Below are positions 1-6,086 of a stretch of 8,746 nt of DNA, one piece after another. The position numbers and the translations under genes were made by a program. Location: contig JAEWEW010000321.1 in the NCBI GenBank assembly GCA_023389175.1, forward strand, positions 1 through 8,746. Reading direction: 5' to 3'. The notes beneath the pieces were generated by a model that was given only the letters and a program-made list of their open reading frames with translations, was not told where the DNA came from and made no database searches. The DNA comes from Pseudomonadota bacterium. GTDB lineage: Bacteria > Pseudomonadota > Gammaproteobacteria > Burkholderiales > Burkholderiaceae_E. Position 1 is the first letter of the stretch, and every line of letters starts with the position of its first letter.

Positions 1-572
1 ACCGCGTAGCCGCCCTGGCTGCGCATGTACTCGGTGGTGCCGATGCCGTAGGCGATGCTGCCGCCGGGGCGACGGACAACGCCACGCGCGTATGCGGGCA
101 GCCAGCCGTACACCAGCCGGCGCGGGCCGACTGCCCGGGCGAGCGCGAACTCCTCGCGCGCGCGCCGGAACGGCTCGAGCTCGCCGTCGTTGTCCTCGGG
201 CCCCAGGAAGACGAACGGCGTGCCTTCGGACGCGAACGAATGGAGGTCCAGCAGCGCGTCGTGGTCCCGCAGGATCGGCGCGAGGTGGTTGGCGATCCGG
301 TCCTCGGCATTCTCGGGACAGACGCTCGGGCGGAAGTCGCGGTTGAGGTTGCGGTCGCCCTCGCGCGTGCCGCGGCCGAAGGCGACCGGATTGGCCACCG
401 GCACGAGCGTCAGCACGCCCCGCGCCAGGCGCCGCGTGCCGGCCGCGAACTCCGCCGCCGCGGCGCGGATCGCGGCGGGGCCGCAGGTCTCGTTGCCGTG
501 AACCGCCCCGAGGACGAGCAGCCTCGGCCCGTTGGCGAGCGAGCGGTACTGGTGGACTTCGATCGTTTCCAT
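1..572 (-). CDS. Succinylglutamate desuccinylase/aspartoacylase family zinc hydrolase (C-terminus cut by the left edge)
   Basis: The reading frame is open from the ATG at 572 to the window border, giving 190 residues of a family that is usually about 300 or more long. What is seen: the first zinc-binding motif HGNE (H25, E28) follows a hydrophobic beta strand, a DRNLNRDF stretch (residues 73-80) matches the substrate-carboxylate-binding Arg region, and DLHS (H111) supplies the third zinc ligand. The last visible residues, around TTEYMRSQGGYAV, are typical of the segment just before the conserved catalytic Glu, which would lie outside the window. The family hydrolyses N-acyl amino acids such as N-succinylglutamate or N-acetylaspartate in the cytoplasm, but the exact substrate cannot be read from this fragment. 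It is not evidently AstE, because no other arginine-succinyltransferase pathway gene is in view. No strong Shine-Dalgarno precedes the ATG; the start is chosen because homologues begin just before this first strand. It is divergent from the lipoprotein gene. Confidence 0.88.
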   Translation of the reverse strand, partial: METIEVHQYRSLANGPRLLVLGAVHGNETCGPAAIRAAAAEFAAGTRRLARGVLTLVPVANPVAFGRGTREGDRNLNRDFRPSVCPENAEDRIANHLAPILRDHDALLDLHSFASEGTPFVFLGPEDNDGELEPFRRAREEFALARAVGPRRLVYGWLPAYARGVVRRPGGSIAYGIGTTEYMRSQGGYA

Positions 573-622
573 CGGGCATCCGTGGGGGCAGTGGCATTCG
601 TCGTCTCGAGAGGCCGATGATA

Positions 623-650
623 CGGGCGGGCGTGCCGATAGGACCGCCCG
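623..650. repeat. 7-bp perfect inverted repeat in the divergent spacer
   Basis: CGGGCGG at 623-629 is repeated inverted as CCGCCCG at 644-650, with a 14-base spacer. It lies in the 151-bp gap between the divergent acylase-family gene (start 572) and the lipoprotein gene (start 724). It could be an operator or simply chance in GC-rich DNA. No convincing -10/-35 pair was found in this gap. Confidence 0.3.
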
Positions 651-723
651 GCAGTGGGTTGCGTCAGCCCAACCGCCTGCCGCGTGGTAACGTGGAATCC
701 GTCGGATGCGGAAGACCCGAGCC

Positions 724-1524
724 ATGAACACCCACCCCTCAGGCGCGAGCCGCCGTGCGGCGGCTGCCAGGCTGCGCCGCCTTGCGGTGGCGGCGCTTCT
801 CCTGCCGCTCGTTGCCATGGCGGGCGGCTGTGCAGCCTACATGCAGGCGCAGGTCACCAGCTTCCACCAGGTGTCGCAGGAGCTCAGGCTGGAAGGCAAG
901 CGCTTCGTCATCGAGCCCAGTGATGCCCAGCGGGACAGCCTCGAGTTCCAGGCGTACGCGGACCAGGTCCGGCGTGCACTGGTGGAGAAGGGTCTCGTGG
1001 CCGCCGGCACTGGCGCCGCCTCGGAGCTGGTTGTGCGGATGACCTACACGATCGACGGCGGCCGTGCCGTGGTGCACGGCTATCCCGCCTACGGCTACAC
1101 CCACTATGGCCCGGTGTGGACCTGGACGCCGTATCCGGTCCCCGGCGGTGGGGTGCGCTATGCTTGGACCCCGACCTATCCGATGACCTACGGCGTGGTT
1201 GGCACGCACTACGCGGAATCGACGCTCTACCGGCGCGAGCTGCATGTGATGATCGAGGAGCGCAAGACGGGCGGGAACGGTCGGCGCCTCTACGAAGGGA
1301 CGGTTGTGTCCGAAGGCGGTTCGGCCTCGCTTGCCCCGGTCATGCCGGCGATGGTGCGGGCACTCTTCAGCGACTTCCCGGGGCGCAATGGCGTCACCCG
1401 GATCGTGCAGGTTCCGATCGATGAGGCGGAGAACCTGCCGACCCGGTCAGCTCCGGCGCCCACTGCACCCCCGCGGGAACTGCCGCAGGAATCGCCAAAG
1501 CGCGTGCCGCCGGCGGCCGGCTGA
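724..1524 (+). CDS. DUF4136-like outer-membrane lipoprotein
   Basis: The product is 266 residues long. An arginine-rich n-region (residues 10-19) is followed by a hydrophobic stretch and a lipobox ending in AGGC, so lipidation is expected at C36. The +2 residue is Ala rather than Asp, which predicts transport to the outer membrane by Lol. The mature part has the layout of small DUF4136-type proteins: an opening beta segment (about 42-63), a helix (72-92, with FQAYADQVRRALVEKG) and a strand of the type 'ELVVRMTY' (101-108). Then comes a segment rich in Tyr, Pro and Trp (118-163), a second strand region (165-196) and a proline-rich tail (239-266). The start at 724 is preferred over the in-frame ATG at 706 because GGAAG at 710-714 sits 9 bases upstream. 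Function is unknown; family members are envelope lipoproteins. The gene converges on the next one with only 15 bp between stops. Confidence 0.8.
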   Translation: MNTHPSGASRRAAAARLRRLAVAALLLPLVAMAGGCAAYMQAQVTSFHQVSQELRLEGKRFVIEPSDAQRDSLEFQAYADQVRRALVEKGLVAAGTGAASELVVRMTYTIDGGRAVVHGYPAYGYTHYGPVWTWTPYPVPGGGVRYAWTPTYPMTYGVVGTHYAESTLYRRELHVMIEERKTGGNGRRLYEGTVVSEGGSASLAPVMPAMVRALFSDFPGRNGVTRIVQVPIDEAENLPTRSAPAPTAPPRELPQESPKRVPPAAG

Positions 1525-1539
1525 GAGGTCAACCCAGGT

Positions 1540-1902
1540 TCAGGCCACCAGGTCCCAGTAGCCCGGCATCCGCGCGGTTGGAACCGCGACCGGCGCGATG
1601 CCGCCGACGGTGGCGTAGAGCCGGCCGTTGAAGTCGCGAACCCGGTAGAACCGCTGCGTGCCTTCCCGGGTGGTACGCAGCCAGAGGCCTGGCTGCTGCG
1701 GCTGGCAACTCACCCCGAGCAAGGCGGCCTGCCGTGCGCGACTCAGCCTTTCGTCGGGAAGCTGGGGCCGCAACGGCGCCGCGAAGCCGACGGGCAGGAG
1801 CCTCCCGTCGAGGGCGCGATTGAGCAGAGTGCGGATCCGGCGGCTCGCGATGCGCAGCCTTGAAGGCAACCGGCCGGCGGCAGGGAACATCGGAACGGTC
1901 AT
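1540..1902 (-). CDS. Small basic hypothetical protein
   Basis: I do not recognise this 120-residue product. It begins with a basic region (about 11-34, many Arg) and has a C-terminal half with a clearly protein-like pattern of aromatic and glycine residues: GLWLRT (72-77), QRFYRVRDFNGRLYATVGG (83-101) and a MPGYWDLVA end. No signal peptide or membrane segment is evident. The start is set at the ATG at 1902 because GAGGG (1911-1915, minus strand) lies 8 bases upstream. An ATG at 1941 and a TTG at 1950 are in frame, but they fall inside a predicted leader hairpin and have only a GGCGGG 3 bases or less away. A competing minus-strand frame over the same DNA has the Arg/Ala/Pro composition of a shadow frame. 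The gene has its own AT-richer upstream region, which suggests a separate transcript. Confidence 0.6.
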   Translation of the reverse strand: MTVPMFPAAGRLPSRLRIASRRIRTLLNRALDGRLLPVGFAAPLRPQLPDERLSRARQAALLGVSCQPQQPGLWLRTTREGTQRFYRVRDFNGRLYATVGGIAPVAVPTARMPGYWDLVA

Positions 1903-1955
1903 CTGGCAATCCCTCGTTGCTGGACGTCTGGCAACGGCCATGCCCGCCAAACGTC
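1902..1955 (-). promoter_or_regulatory. Leader stem-loop and direct repeat before the small hypothetical gene
   Basis: On the minus strand GACGTTTGGC (1955-1946) can pair with GCCAGACGTC (1932-1923): ten pairs counting one U-G wobble, with a 13-base loop. The octamer TTGCCAGA occurs in the 3' arm region (1934-1927) and again at 1909-1902, where it overlaps the first base of the start codon. GAGGG (1915-1911) lies between the two copies. The 5' arm TTTGGC could therefore pair with either copy, giving one form with a free start codon and one with it covered. The repeats are seen directly; the switching is inference. Confidence 0.35.
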
Positions 1956-2052
1956 AACTCGTGCAAGAAGGAATCAGGCAGCCAGTCCCGATCCGCGTGA
2001 TACGCCGCAAGCAGACCACAGCCGAACCCGGCGCGCAAGCATTCCGGCGCAA

Positions 2053-2082
2053 ATGTAACGGTTCGGTACAACAATTCTGCAA
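2053..2082 (-). promoter_or_regulatory. Weak candidate sigma70-type promoter for the small hypothetical gene
   Basis: On the minus strand TTGCAG (2082-2077) and TTACAT (2058-2053) are 18 bases apart, in the most AT-rich pocket of the 1903-2149 intergenic region. The -10 match is poor (3 of 6; TACATT one base further matches 4 of 6 at spacing 19). An imperfect inverted repeat GTAACG/CGGTAC overlaps it. Position and local composition are the main support. Confidence 0.22.
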
Positions 2083-2085
2083 CTG

Positions 2086-2128
2086 CCAGGGACGGGACGT
2101 TCCCTGGGGCAGCGTCCTGCGGGGACGC
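2086..2128 (-). terminator. Two tandem GC-rich hairpins downstream of the DHDPS-like gene
   Basis: The first hairpin, 21 bases after the stop codon, has perfect 6-bp arms GCGTCC (2112-2117) and GGACGC (2123-2128) with a 5-base loop. The second has perfect 7-bp arms CCAGGGA (2086-2092) and TCCCTGG (2101-2107); two more pairs can form inside with one bulged base. No run of T follows on the minus strand, so these are not classical intrinsic terminators. They could still act as a transcript end or 3' stabiliser. Confidence 0.4.
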
Positions 2129-2149
2129 GCGGCGGCGCTACCGCTGCCG

Positions 2150-3103
2150 CTACCGCTTGAACTCGATCGGCAGCCCGATGCCGAGCTGCTTGGTGCGCCG
2201 CTCCATGCGCCGGACCAGATGGTCCACCTCCTGGACGTCGAGCACGCCGAGCTTCGGCCCCGGCGCGCGCAGACGCTCCCAGCGGATCGCGCCGCGCTTC
2301 CTCAACAGGTACTTGCGCACCGCGAGTCCGAGCCCCGGTTGCAGCTCGTGCCGCACCAGCGGCAGGTAGGCATCGAAGACGTCCTCGGCGTCCTCGCGCT
2401 TGCCTGCCTGGTACAGCTGCTGGGTCTTCACCATCGCCTCGGGATAGGCGAACCCGGTCATGGCGCCGTCGACGCCGCGACCCAGCTCCTGCGGAAAGTG
2501 CAGGCCGCCGTTGCCCACCAGGATGGAGATGCGGCGGGTTCCATGACGTTCGGCCTCACGCAGGGCGGTGATCTTGTTGAGCCCGGGCCAATCCTCGTGC
2601 TTGAACATCACCAGGCCCGGGAAGTCATGCACCATGCGCGTGATCAGGTACGGCGCCATGTGCACCGTGGTGGTCTGCGGATAGTCCTGCATCACCCACG
2701 GAATGCCTTCGAGGCGCGTCACCACCTGCTCGAAGTAGCCGTAGACCTGCTCGTCGGTCTTGAGACCGGGTACCGGTGCGATCATCACGCCCGCGGCGCC
2801 GGCGTCCATCGAACGCTTCGCGAAGTTCACCAGGTTGTCCACGCCGGGCGCGCTCACGCCGACCACGACCGGCATCTTGCCCTCGGCCTGCTTCAGCACG
2901 CTGCGCACGAACTGCAGGCTCTCGTCAGGCGACAGCTTCGGCGCCTCACCCATGACGCCGAGGATGGTCATGCCGCTCGCGCCGCATTCGCGGTAGAAGT
3001 CGGTCATCGAGCGAGCGCTCTCGAGGTCCAGCATGCCGTCCTCGGCGAAGGGCGTCGCGGCGATGACGAACGTGCCGGTGGCTGATTCGGTGAGCTTGTT
3101 CAA
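2150..3103 (-). CDS. Dihydrodipicolinate synthase/N-acetylneuraminate lyase superfamily protein with altered substrate loop
   Basis: This 317-residue protein has the expected length and order of a (beta/alpha)8 class I aldolase/dehydratase. Seen: the N-terminal 'G-FVIAATPF' strand (10-19), the Schiff-base Lys in VMFKHEDWPG (K168), the catalytic Tyr in MQDYPQTT (Y141), the 'VVVGVSAPG' strand (79-87) and GNGG at 197-200. The GTTGE loop of true dihydrodipicolinate synthases is replaced by GVMGE (49-53), so both proton-relay threonines are missing. This argues against a role in lysine synthesis and for an aldolase, dehydratase or deaminase of another oxo-acid; the substrate is unknown. The helical C-terminus extends further than in DapA. 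The start is a TTG without a visible Shine-Dalgarno; no better in-frame start lies upstream. It sits 93 bp downstream of the CoA-transferase on the same strand. The TAG stop is followed after three codons by a second in-frame TAG. Confidence 0.9.
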   Translation of the reverse strand: MNKLTESATGTFVIAATPFAEDGMLDLESARSMTDFYRECGASGMTILGVMGEAPKLSPDESLQFVRSVLKQAEGKMPVVVGVSAPGVDNLVNFAKRSMDAGAAGVMIAPVPGLKTDEQVYGYFEQVVTRLEGIPWVMQDYPQTTTVHMAPYLITRMVHDFPGLVMFKHEDWPGLNKITALREAERHGTRRISILVGNGGLHFPQELGRGVDGAMTGFAYPEAMVKTQQLYQAGKREDAEDVFDAYLPLVRHELQPGLGLAVRKYLLRKRGAIRWERLRAPGPKLGVLDVQEVDHLVRRMERRTKQLGIGLPIEFKR

Positions 3104-3138
3104 TGCAGTGGCGATTGGTTGTCGGCTGGGCAGTGCAG

Positions 3139-3163
3139 AGTCTACACCGCTCGCTCGCGCGAG
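3139..3163 (-). promoter_or_regulatory. Possible promoter/operator region before the DHDPS-like gene
   Basis: In the 93-bp gap between the CoA-transferase stop and the DHDPS-like start, the minus strand carries a -10-like TAGACT (3144-3139) about 35 bases before the TTG. Ten bases further upstream is the perfect 10-bp palindrome CTCGCGCGAG (3154-3163). No -35 element is convincing. The palindrome would lie in the spacer region of such a promoter, as an operator might. Confidence 0.2.
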
Positions 3164-3196
3164 GCTCCGTTGGGGGCGAGGGTGGATCGTGCCGGT

Positions 3197-4633
3197 CTAG
3201 TCGTCGGGCCAGCGGGGTGGATTGGCGCCGAGGGGGACGGCGGGGCGGCGCCAGCCGGGGGGCGTCTCGGTCATGCGGGCCGCGTGGCGGACCGCGGTGA
3301 GCGCGCCGAAGCCGGAGGGCGTGGTCTCGAGCAGGTCGCGCACGTCGTCGCGGCCCGGATCCGGCACGTCGAAGCCGTTGGCGATCCGGCCGAGGGAGCG
3401 CAGCCAGGCGGCGGTCTGCGCGAGGGAAACCTCCACATGCCAGCTGCCGCCTTCGCGCGCGCGTCGCAGCAGCGCGGCCGCGATGCCGAATGCGAGCAGG
3501 TAGCCGGCGGCATGGTCCAGGATCTGCGTGGGCAGCGGCTTCGGCGTCGACGAGCCGGCGGCCTCGGCCTCGTCGAGGTTGAAGCCGGCGGCGGTCTGCA
3601 CCAGCGAATCGAAGCCGCGCCGCAGCCGCCAGGGGCCGTCCGGGCCCCAGGCCGAGAGCGACGCGTAGACGATGCCCGGATGCCGCTCCGCCAGCGCCTG
3701 CGGGCCGAGGCCGAGCGCCGCGAGGCTTCCAGGGCGATAGCCCTGCAGGAAGACGTCGGTGGTCTCGAGCAGCGACTCCATGGTCGCCTTGCCGGCGTTT
3801 TCGCGCAGGTCCAGATGCGCGCTCAGCTTGCCGCGGTTGACGTCGGGCACCGCCTCGATGTTCGGCAGCGACGGCGAGTTGACCAGCAGCACGTCGGCGC
3901 CATTGGCGGCAAGCGTGCGGCCCGCGACCGGTCCGGCCAGGATCCGTGTCAGGTCGAGCACGCGGATGCCGGCGAGCGGCGCGTCCGCGGCCGCGCCGGC
4001 GCCGCTTCCGCGCAGCAGCCGCGCGGTCGCGTCGCCGAGACGGCTCACCGAGAGCAGCGGCAGCGCCGCCACGGCTCGCCCCTGCGCATGGGCTTCCCAC
4101 TCGGCGGTCGATCGCAGTGCGACCACCGGCAGGCCGCTCGCACTGGCCGCTTCCTCGAATGCCAGCGCCGACTGGTTGCGCAGCGCCGCGGTGATTGCCT
4201 CCCGCGACGCCGCGCAGCCGAGCAGCGCGAGCGCCCCGTCGCGGTGATGGGCGAAGTTGGCATGGATGCGCACCCAGCCGCCGTCACCGCAGCGATAGAG
4301 CCCGGTCAACGGATCGCCGACCGCGACCGCGCGGCCGTCGATCGCGAAATAGTGGTCGCTGCGCGCCTCGATCGCGGCATGGCGCAGGTCTACGGACACC
4401 CGCTGTCGCCGACCGCCGCGCTGGTGCCAGACCTCGGCTGCAGCCAGCGCCGCGAGCGCGATGCCGGCCTGGGCCGCGTGGCTCACCGCGAAGGAAGACG
4501 GCAGCGCCGGCTTCGTGCCCGGGAGATCGAGCTGCGCCAGGGCAGCCGGGTCGAGACCGAGCGAGGTCCAGACCCTGCGAACCACCGCGCCGACGTCCGG
4601 TCCGGTGCCCGCCATTCCGTTCCTGCTCATCAT
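3197..4633 (-). CDS. CaiB/BaiF family CoA-transferase with swapped domain order
   Basis: This 478-residue protein belongs to the class III CoA-transferases, which move CoA between carboxylic acids through an aspartyl-CoA thioester. Seen: the usual N-terminal signature LAGIRVLDLTRILAGPVAG starts only at residue 220, followed by NRGK (266-269), the strand IVYASLSAWGPDGP (321-334) and the probable catalytic Asp in RGFDSLVQ (D342). Residues 80-200 resemble the C-terminal part of a normal family member (VSVDL, then GLYRCGDGGWVRI, then STAEWEAH). A segment of about 35 residues occurs twice, at 48-83 and 370-405 (HAA...GIA.A.L....GG...V.VSL). This is the order expected from a tandem duplication trimmed at both ends. 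The start is the ATG at 4633, with GGAGG 9 bases upstream; ATGs at 4642 (touching GGAGG), 4630 and 4615 are alternatives. It is divergent from hmgA. The substrate is unknown. Confidence 0.88.
   Translation of the reverse strand: MMSRNGMAGTGPDVGAVVRRVWTSLGLDPAALAQLDLPGTKPALPSSFAVSHAAQAGIALAALAAAEVWHQRGGRRQRVSVDLRHAAIEARSDHYFAIDGRAVAVGDPLTGLYRCGDGGWVRIHANFAHHRDGALALLGCAASREAITAALRNQSALAFEEAASASGLPVVALRSTAEWEAHAQGRAVAALPLLSVSRLGDATARLLRGSGAGAAADAPLAGIRVLDLTRILAGPVAGRTLAANGADVLLVNSPSLPNIEAVPDVNRGKLSAHLDLRENAGKATMESLLETTDVFLQGYRPGSLAALGLGPQALAERHPGIVYASLSAWGPDGPWRLRRGFDSLVQTAAGFNLDEAEAAGSSTPKPLPTQILDHAAGYLLAFGIAAALLRRAREGGSWHVEVSLAQTAAWLRSLGRIANGFDVPDPGRDDVRDLLETTPSGFGALTAVRHAARMTETPPGWRRPAVPLGANPPRWPDD
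3419..4492 (-). repeat. Internal protein-level repeat at both ends of the CoA-transferase
   Basis: Copy 1 is encoded at 4385-4492 (FAVSHAAQAGIALAALAAAE ... GGRRQRVSVDL) and copy 2 at 3419-3526 (ILDHAAGYLLAFGIAAALLR ... GGSWHVEVSL). Both have an His-Ala-Ala helix start, an alanine-rich helix, Gly-Gly and a V-x-VSL or VSVDL strand. The similarity is visible in the protein and not obvious in the DNA, so the duplication is old. Confidence 0.55.
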
Positions 4634-4672
4634 CGCCGACATCCTCCGATTCCTGAAGCCAGGGTCGATCGT

Positions 4673-4681
4673 TGCTATTCT
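4673..4681 (+). promoter_or_regulatory. hmgA: Candidate extended -10 promoter element for hmgA
   Basis: TGCTATTCT at 4673-4681 matches the extended -10 form TGn followed by a 4-of-6 -10 hexamer, with no good -35 at the right distance (an extended -10 can tolerate this). A start near 4688 would give a leader of about 56 bases. It lies in the 110-bp spacer shared with the divergent CoA-transferase gene. An 8-bp palindrome CGGATCCG (4687-4694) follows immediately. Confidence 0.3.
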
Positions 4682-4743
4682 TGCATCGGATCCGCCGCGT
4701 TCACCCGATCGTGGCGACGCGCACGCATTCGCAGGAGTCATGC

Positions 4744-6075
4744 ATGACGACGCCAGCCGGCTCGAACCGCGAGTCACTCTCCTACCTGTCCGGCTTCGGC
4801 AACGAGTTCGCCACCGAAGCGCTGCCGGGCGCCCTGCCCGAGGGCAGGAACTCGCCGCAGCGATGCGCCTACGGACTCTACGCCGAGCAGATCTCCGGCA
4901 CGGCCTTCACGGCGCCGCGCGGCTTCAACCGACGATCGTGGCTCTACCGCATCCGGCCGGCCGCGCAGCATCGCCCCTTCGTGCGGATCCAGGGGGGCCG
5001 CGTCACCAGCGATTTCGGCGCCGCCCCGACGCCGCCGAACCAGCTGCGCTGGGATCCGATGCCGGTGCCCGATCCCGGAGAGACGGCGCTCGATTTCGTC
5101 GACGGACTGGTGACGATGGCCGGCAACGGCGACCCGCATGCGCAGAGCGGCTGCGGCATCCACGTCTATGTCGCGAACCGCTCGATGCAGGACCGCTACT
5201 TCTACGATGCCGACGGCGAGCTCCTCATCGTGCCGCAGATGGGCCGGCTGCGGCTCGCGACCGAGCTGGGGCTGATCGACGTCGAGCCGCAGGAGATCGC
5301 GGTCATCCCGCGCGGGATCCGCTTCCGGGTCGAGCTGCCTGACGGCGCGGCGCGCGGCTATGTCTGCGAGAACTTCGGCGCGCCGTTCCGGCTGCCCGAC
5401 CTCGGGCCGATCGGCTCCAACGGCCTCGCGAATCCGCGGGATTTCCTCACGCCGGTCGCCTGGTACGAGGACCGCGACGGCGCATGCCGCCTGGTCGCGA
5501 AGTTCATGGGGCACCTCTGGTCGGCAGAGATGGATCACTCGCCGCTCGACGTGGTCGCCTGGCATGGCAACCATGCGCCCTACAAGTACGACCTGCGCCG
5601 CTTCAACACCATCGGCTCGATCAGCTACGACCATCCGGACCCGTCGATCTTCCTCGTGCTGCAGTCGCAATCCGACACGCCGGGCGTCGACGCGATCGAC
5701 TTCGTGATCTTCCCACCGCGGGTGCTCGTCGCCCAGGACACCTTCCGGCCGCCCTGGTTCCACCGCAACGTGGCAAGCGAGTTCATGGGGCTGATCGCCG
5801 GCGCGTACGACGCGAAGGCCGAGGGCTTCGTGCCGGGCGGCGCCAGCCTGCACAACTGCATGTCGGGACACGGCCCGGACGCCGAGACCTTCGAGCGCGC
5901 GAGCAGCGCCGATACCTCCCGGCCGACCTACGTGCAGGACACGATGGCCTTCATGTTCGAGACCCGCTGCGTGATCCGGCCGACCGCCGCCGCGCTCGAG
6001 TCCGCGCAGCTGCAGGCCGATTACTTCCAGTGCTGGGAGGGACTGAAGCGGCGTTTCGATCCCACGGCTCGGTAG
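4744..6075 (+). CDS. hmgA: Homogentisate 1,2-dioxygenase
   Basis: The 443-residue product has the normal family length (about 430-445). It opens the ring of homogentisate to 4-maleylacetoacetate with Fe(II) and O2, the central step of tyrosine and phenylalanine breakdown, in the cytoplasm. Seen: the typical N-terminus YLSGFGNEFATEALPGALP (14-32), and the iron ligands H340 and E346 in PPWFHRNVASEF and H376 in LHNCMSGHG. H297 in SYDHPDPS corresponds to the catalytic His292 of the human enzyme, and H370 to its His365. Nothing essential appears missing. The ATG at 4744 is chosen because AGGAG (4733-4737) lies 6 bases upstream and the product then starts like its homologues; an upstream TTG at 4672 would only add an unrelated extension. 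No hpd, fahA or maiA gene accompanies it in the window. Its stop is 11 bp from the stop of the converging flavoprotein gene. Confidence 0.98.
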   Translation: MTTPAGSNRESLSYLSGFGNEFATEALPGALPEGRNSPQRCAYGLYAEQISGTAFTAPRGFNRRSWLYRIRPAAQHRPFVRIQGGRVTSDFGAAPTPPNQLRWDPMPVPDPGETALDFVDGLVTMAGNGDPHAQSGCGIHVYVANRSMQDRYFYDADGELLIVPQMGRLRLATELGLIDVEPQEIAVIPRGIRFRVELPDGAARGYVCENFGAPFRLPDLGPIGSNGLANPRDFLTPVAWYEDRDGACRLVAKFMGHLWSAEMDHSPLDVVAWHGNHAPYKYDLRRFNTIGSISYDHPDPSIFLVLQSQSDTPGVDAIDFVIFPPRVLVAQDTFRPPWFHRNVASEFMGLIAGAYDAKAEGFVPGGASLHNCMSGHGPDAETFERASSADTSRPTYVQDTMAFMFETRCVIRPTAAALESAQLQADYFQCWEGLKRRFDPTAR

Positions 6076-6086
6076 CGCCCGTAGGC

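Noticed and set aside
1531..1540. AACC-CA-GGTT as a terminator between the converging lipoprotein and hypothetical genes
   Set aside because: The arms are only 4 bp and no T-run follows on either strand.
1529..2074. A 181-codon minus-strand frame overlapping the small hypothetical gene
   Set aside because: Its composition is Arg/Ala/Pro-rich, while the alternative frame ending at 1540 has a good ribosome binding site and a protein-like aromatic pattern.
1658..3085. A plus-strand open frame of about 475 codons across the small hypothetical gene, the intergenic gap and the DHDPS-like gene
   Set aside because: It runs through an intergenic region and a clear DHDPS-family gene on the other strand, with no recognisable motif of its own.
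2150..3103. Assignment of the DapA-family gene as dapA for lysine biosynthesis
   Set aside because: The GTTGE loop threonines are replaced by Val and Met, the C-terminus is longer, and the neighbours are catabolic.
3119..4747. A long plus-strand open frame of about 540 codons antisense to the CoA-transferase gene
   Set aside because: Its translation is Arg/Ala/Gly/His-rich low-complexity sequence with no motif, as expected opposite a GC-rich gene. The minus-strand frame has clear CoA-transferase motifs.
4634..4777. An N-terminal extension of the CoA-transferase up to a start at 4777
   Set aside because: It would overlap the hmgA start and its promoter region, has no family similarity, and GGAGG is correctly placed only for the ATG at 4633.
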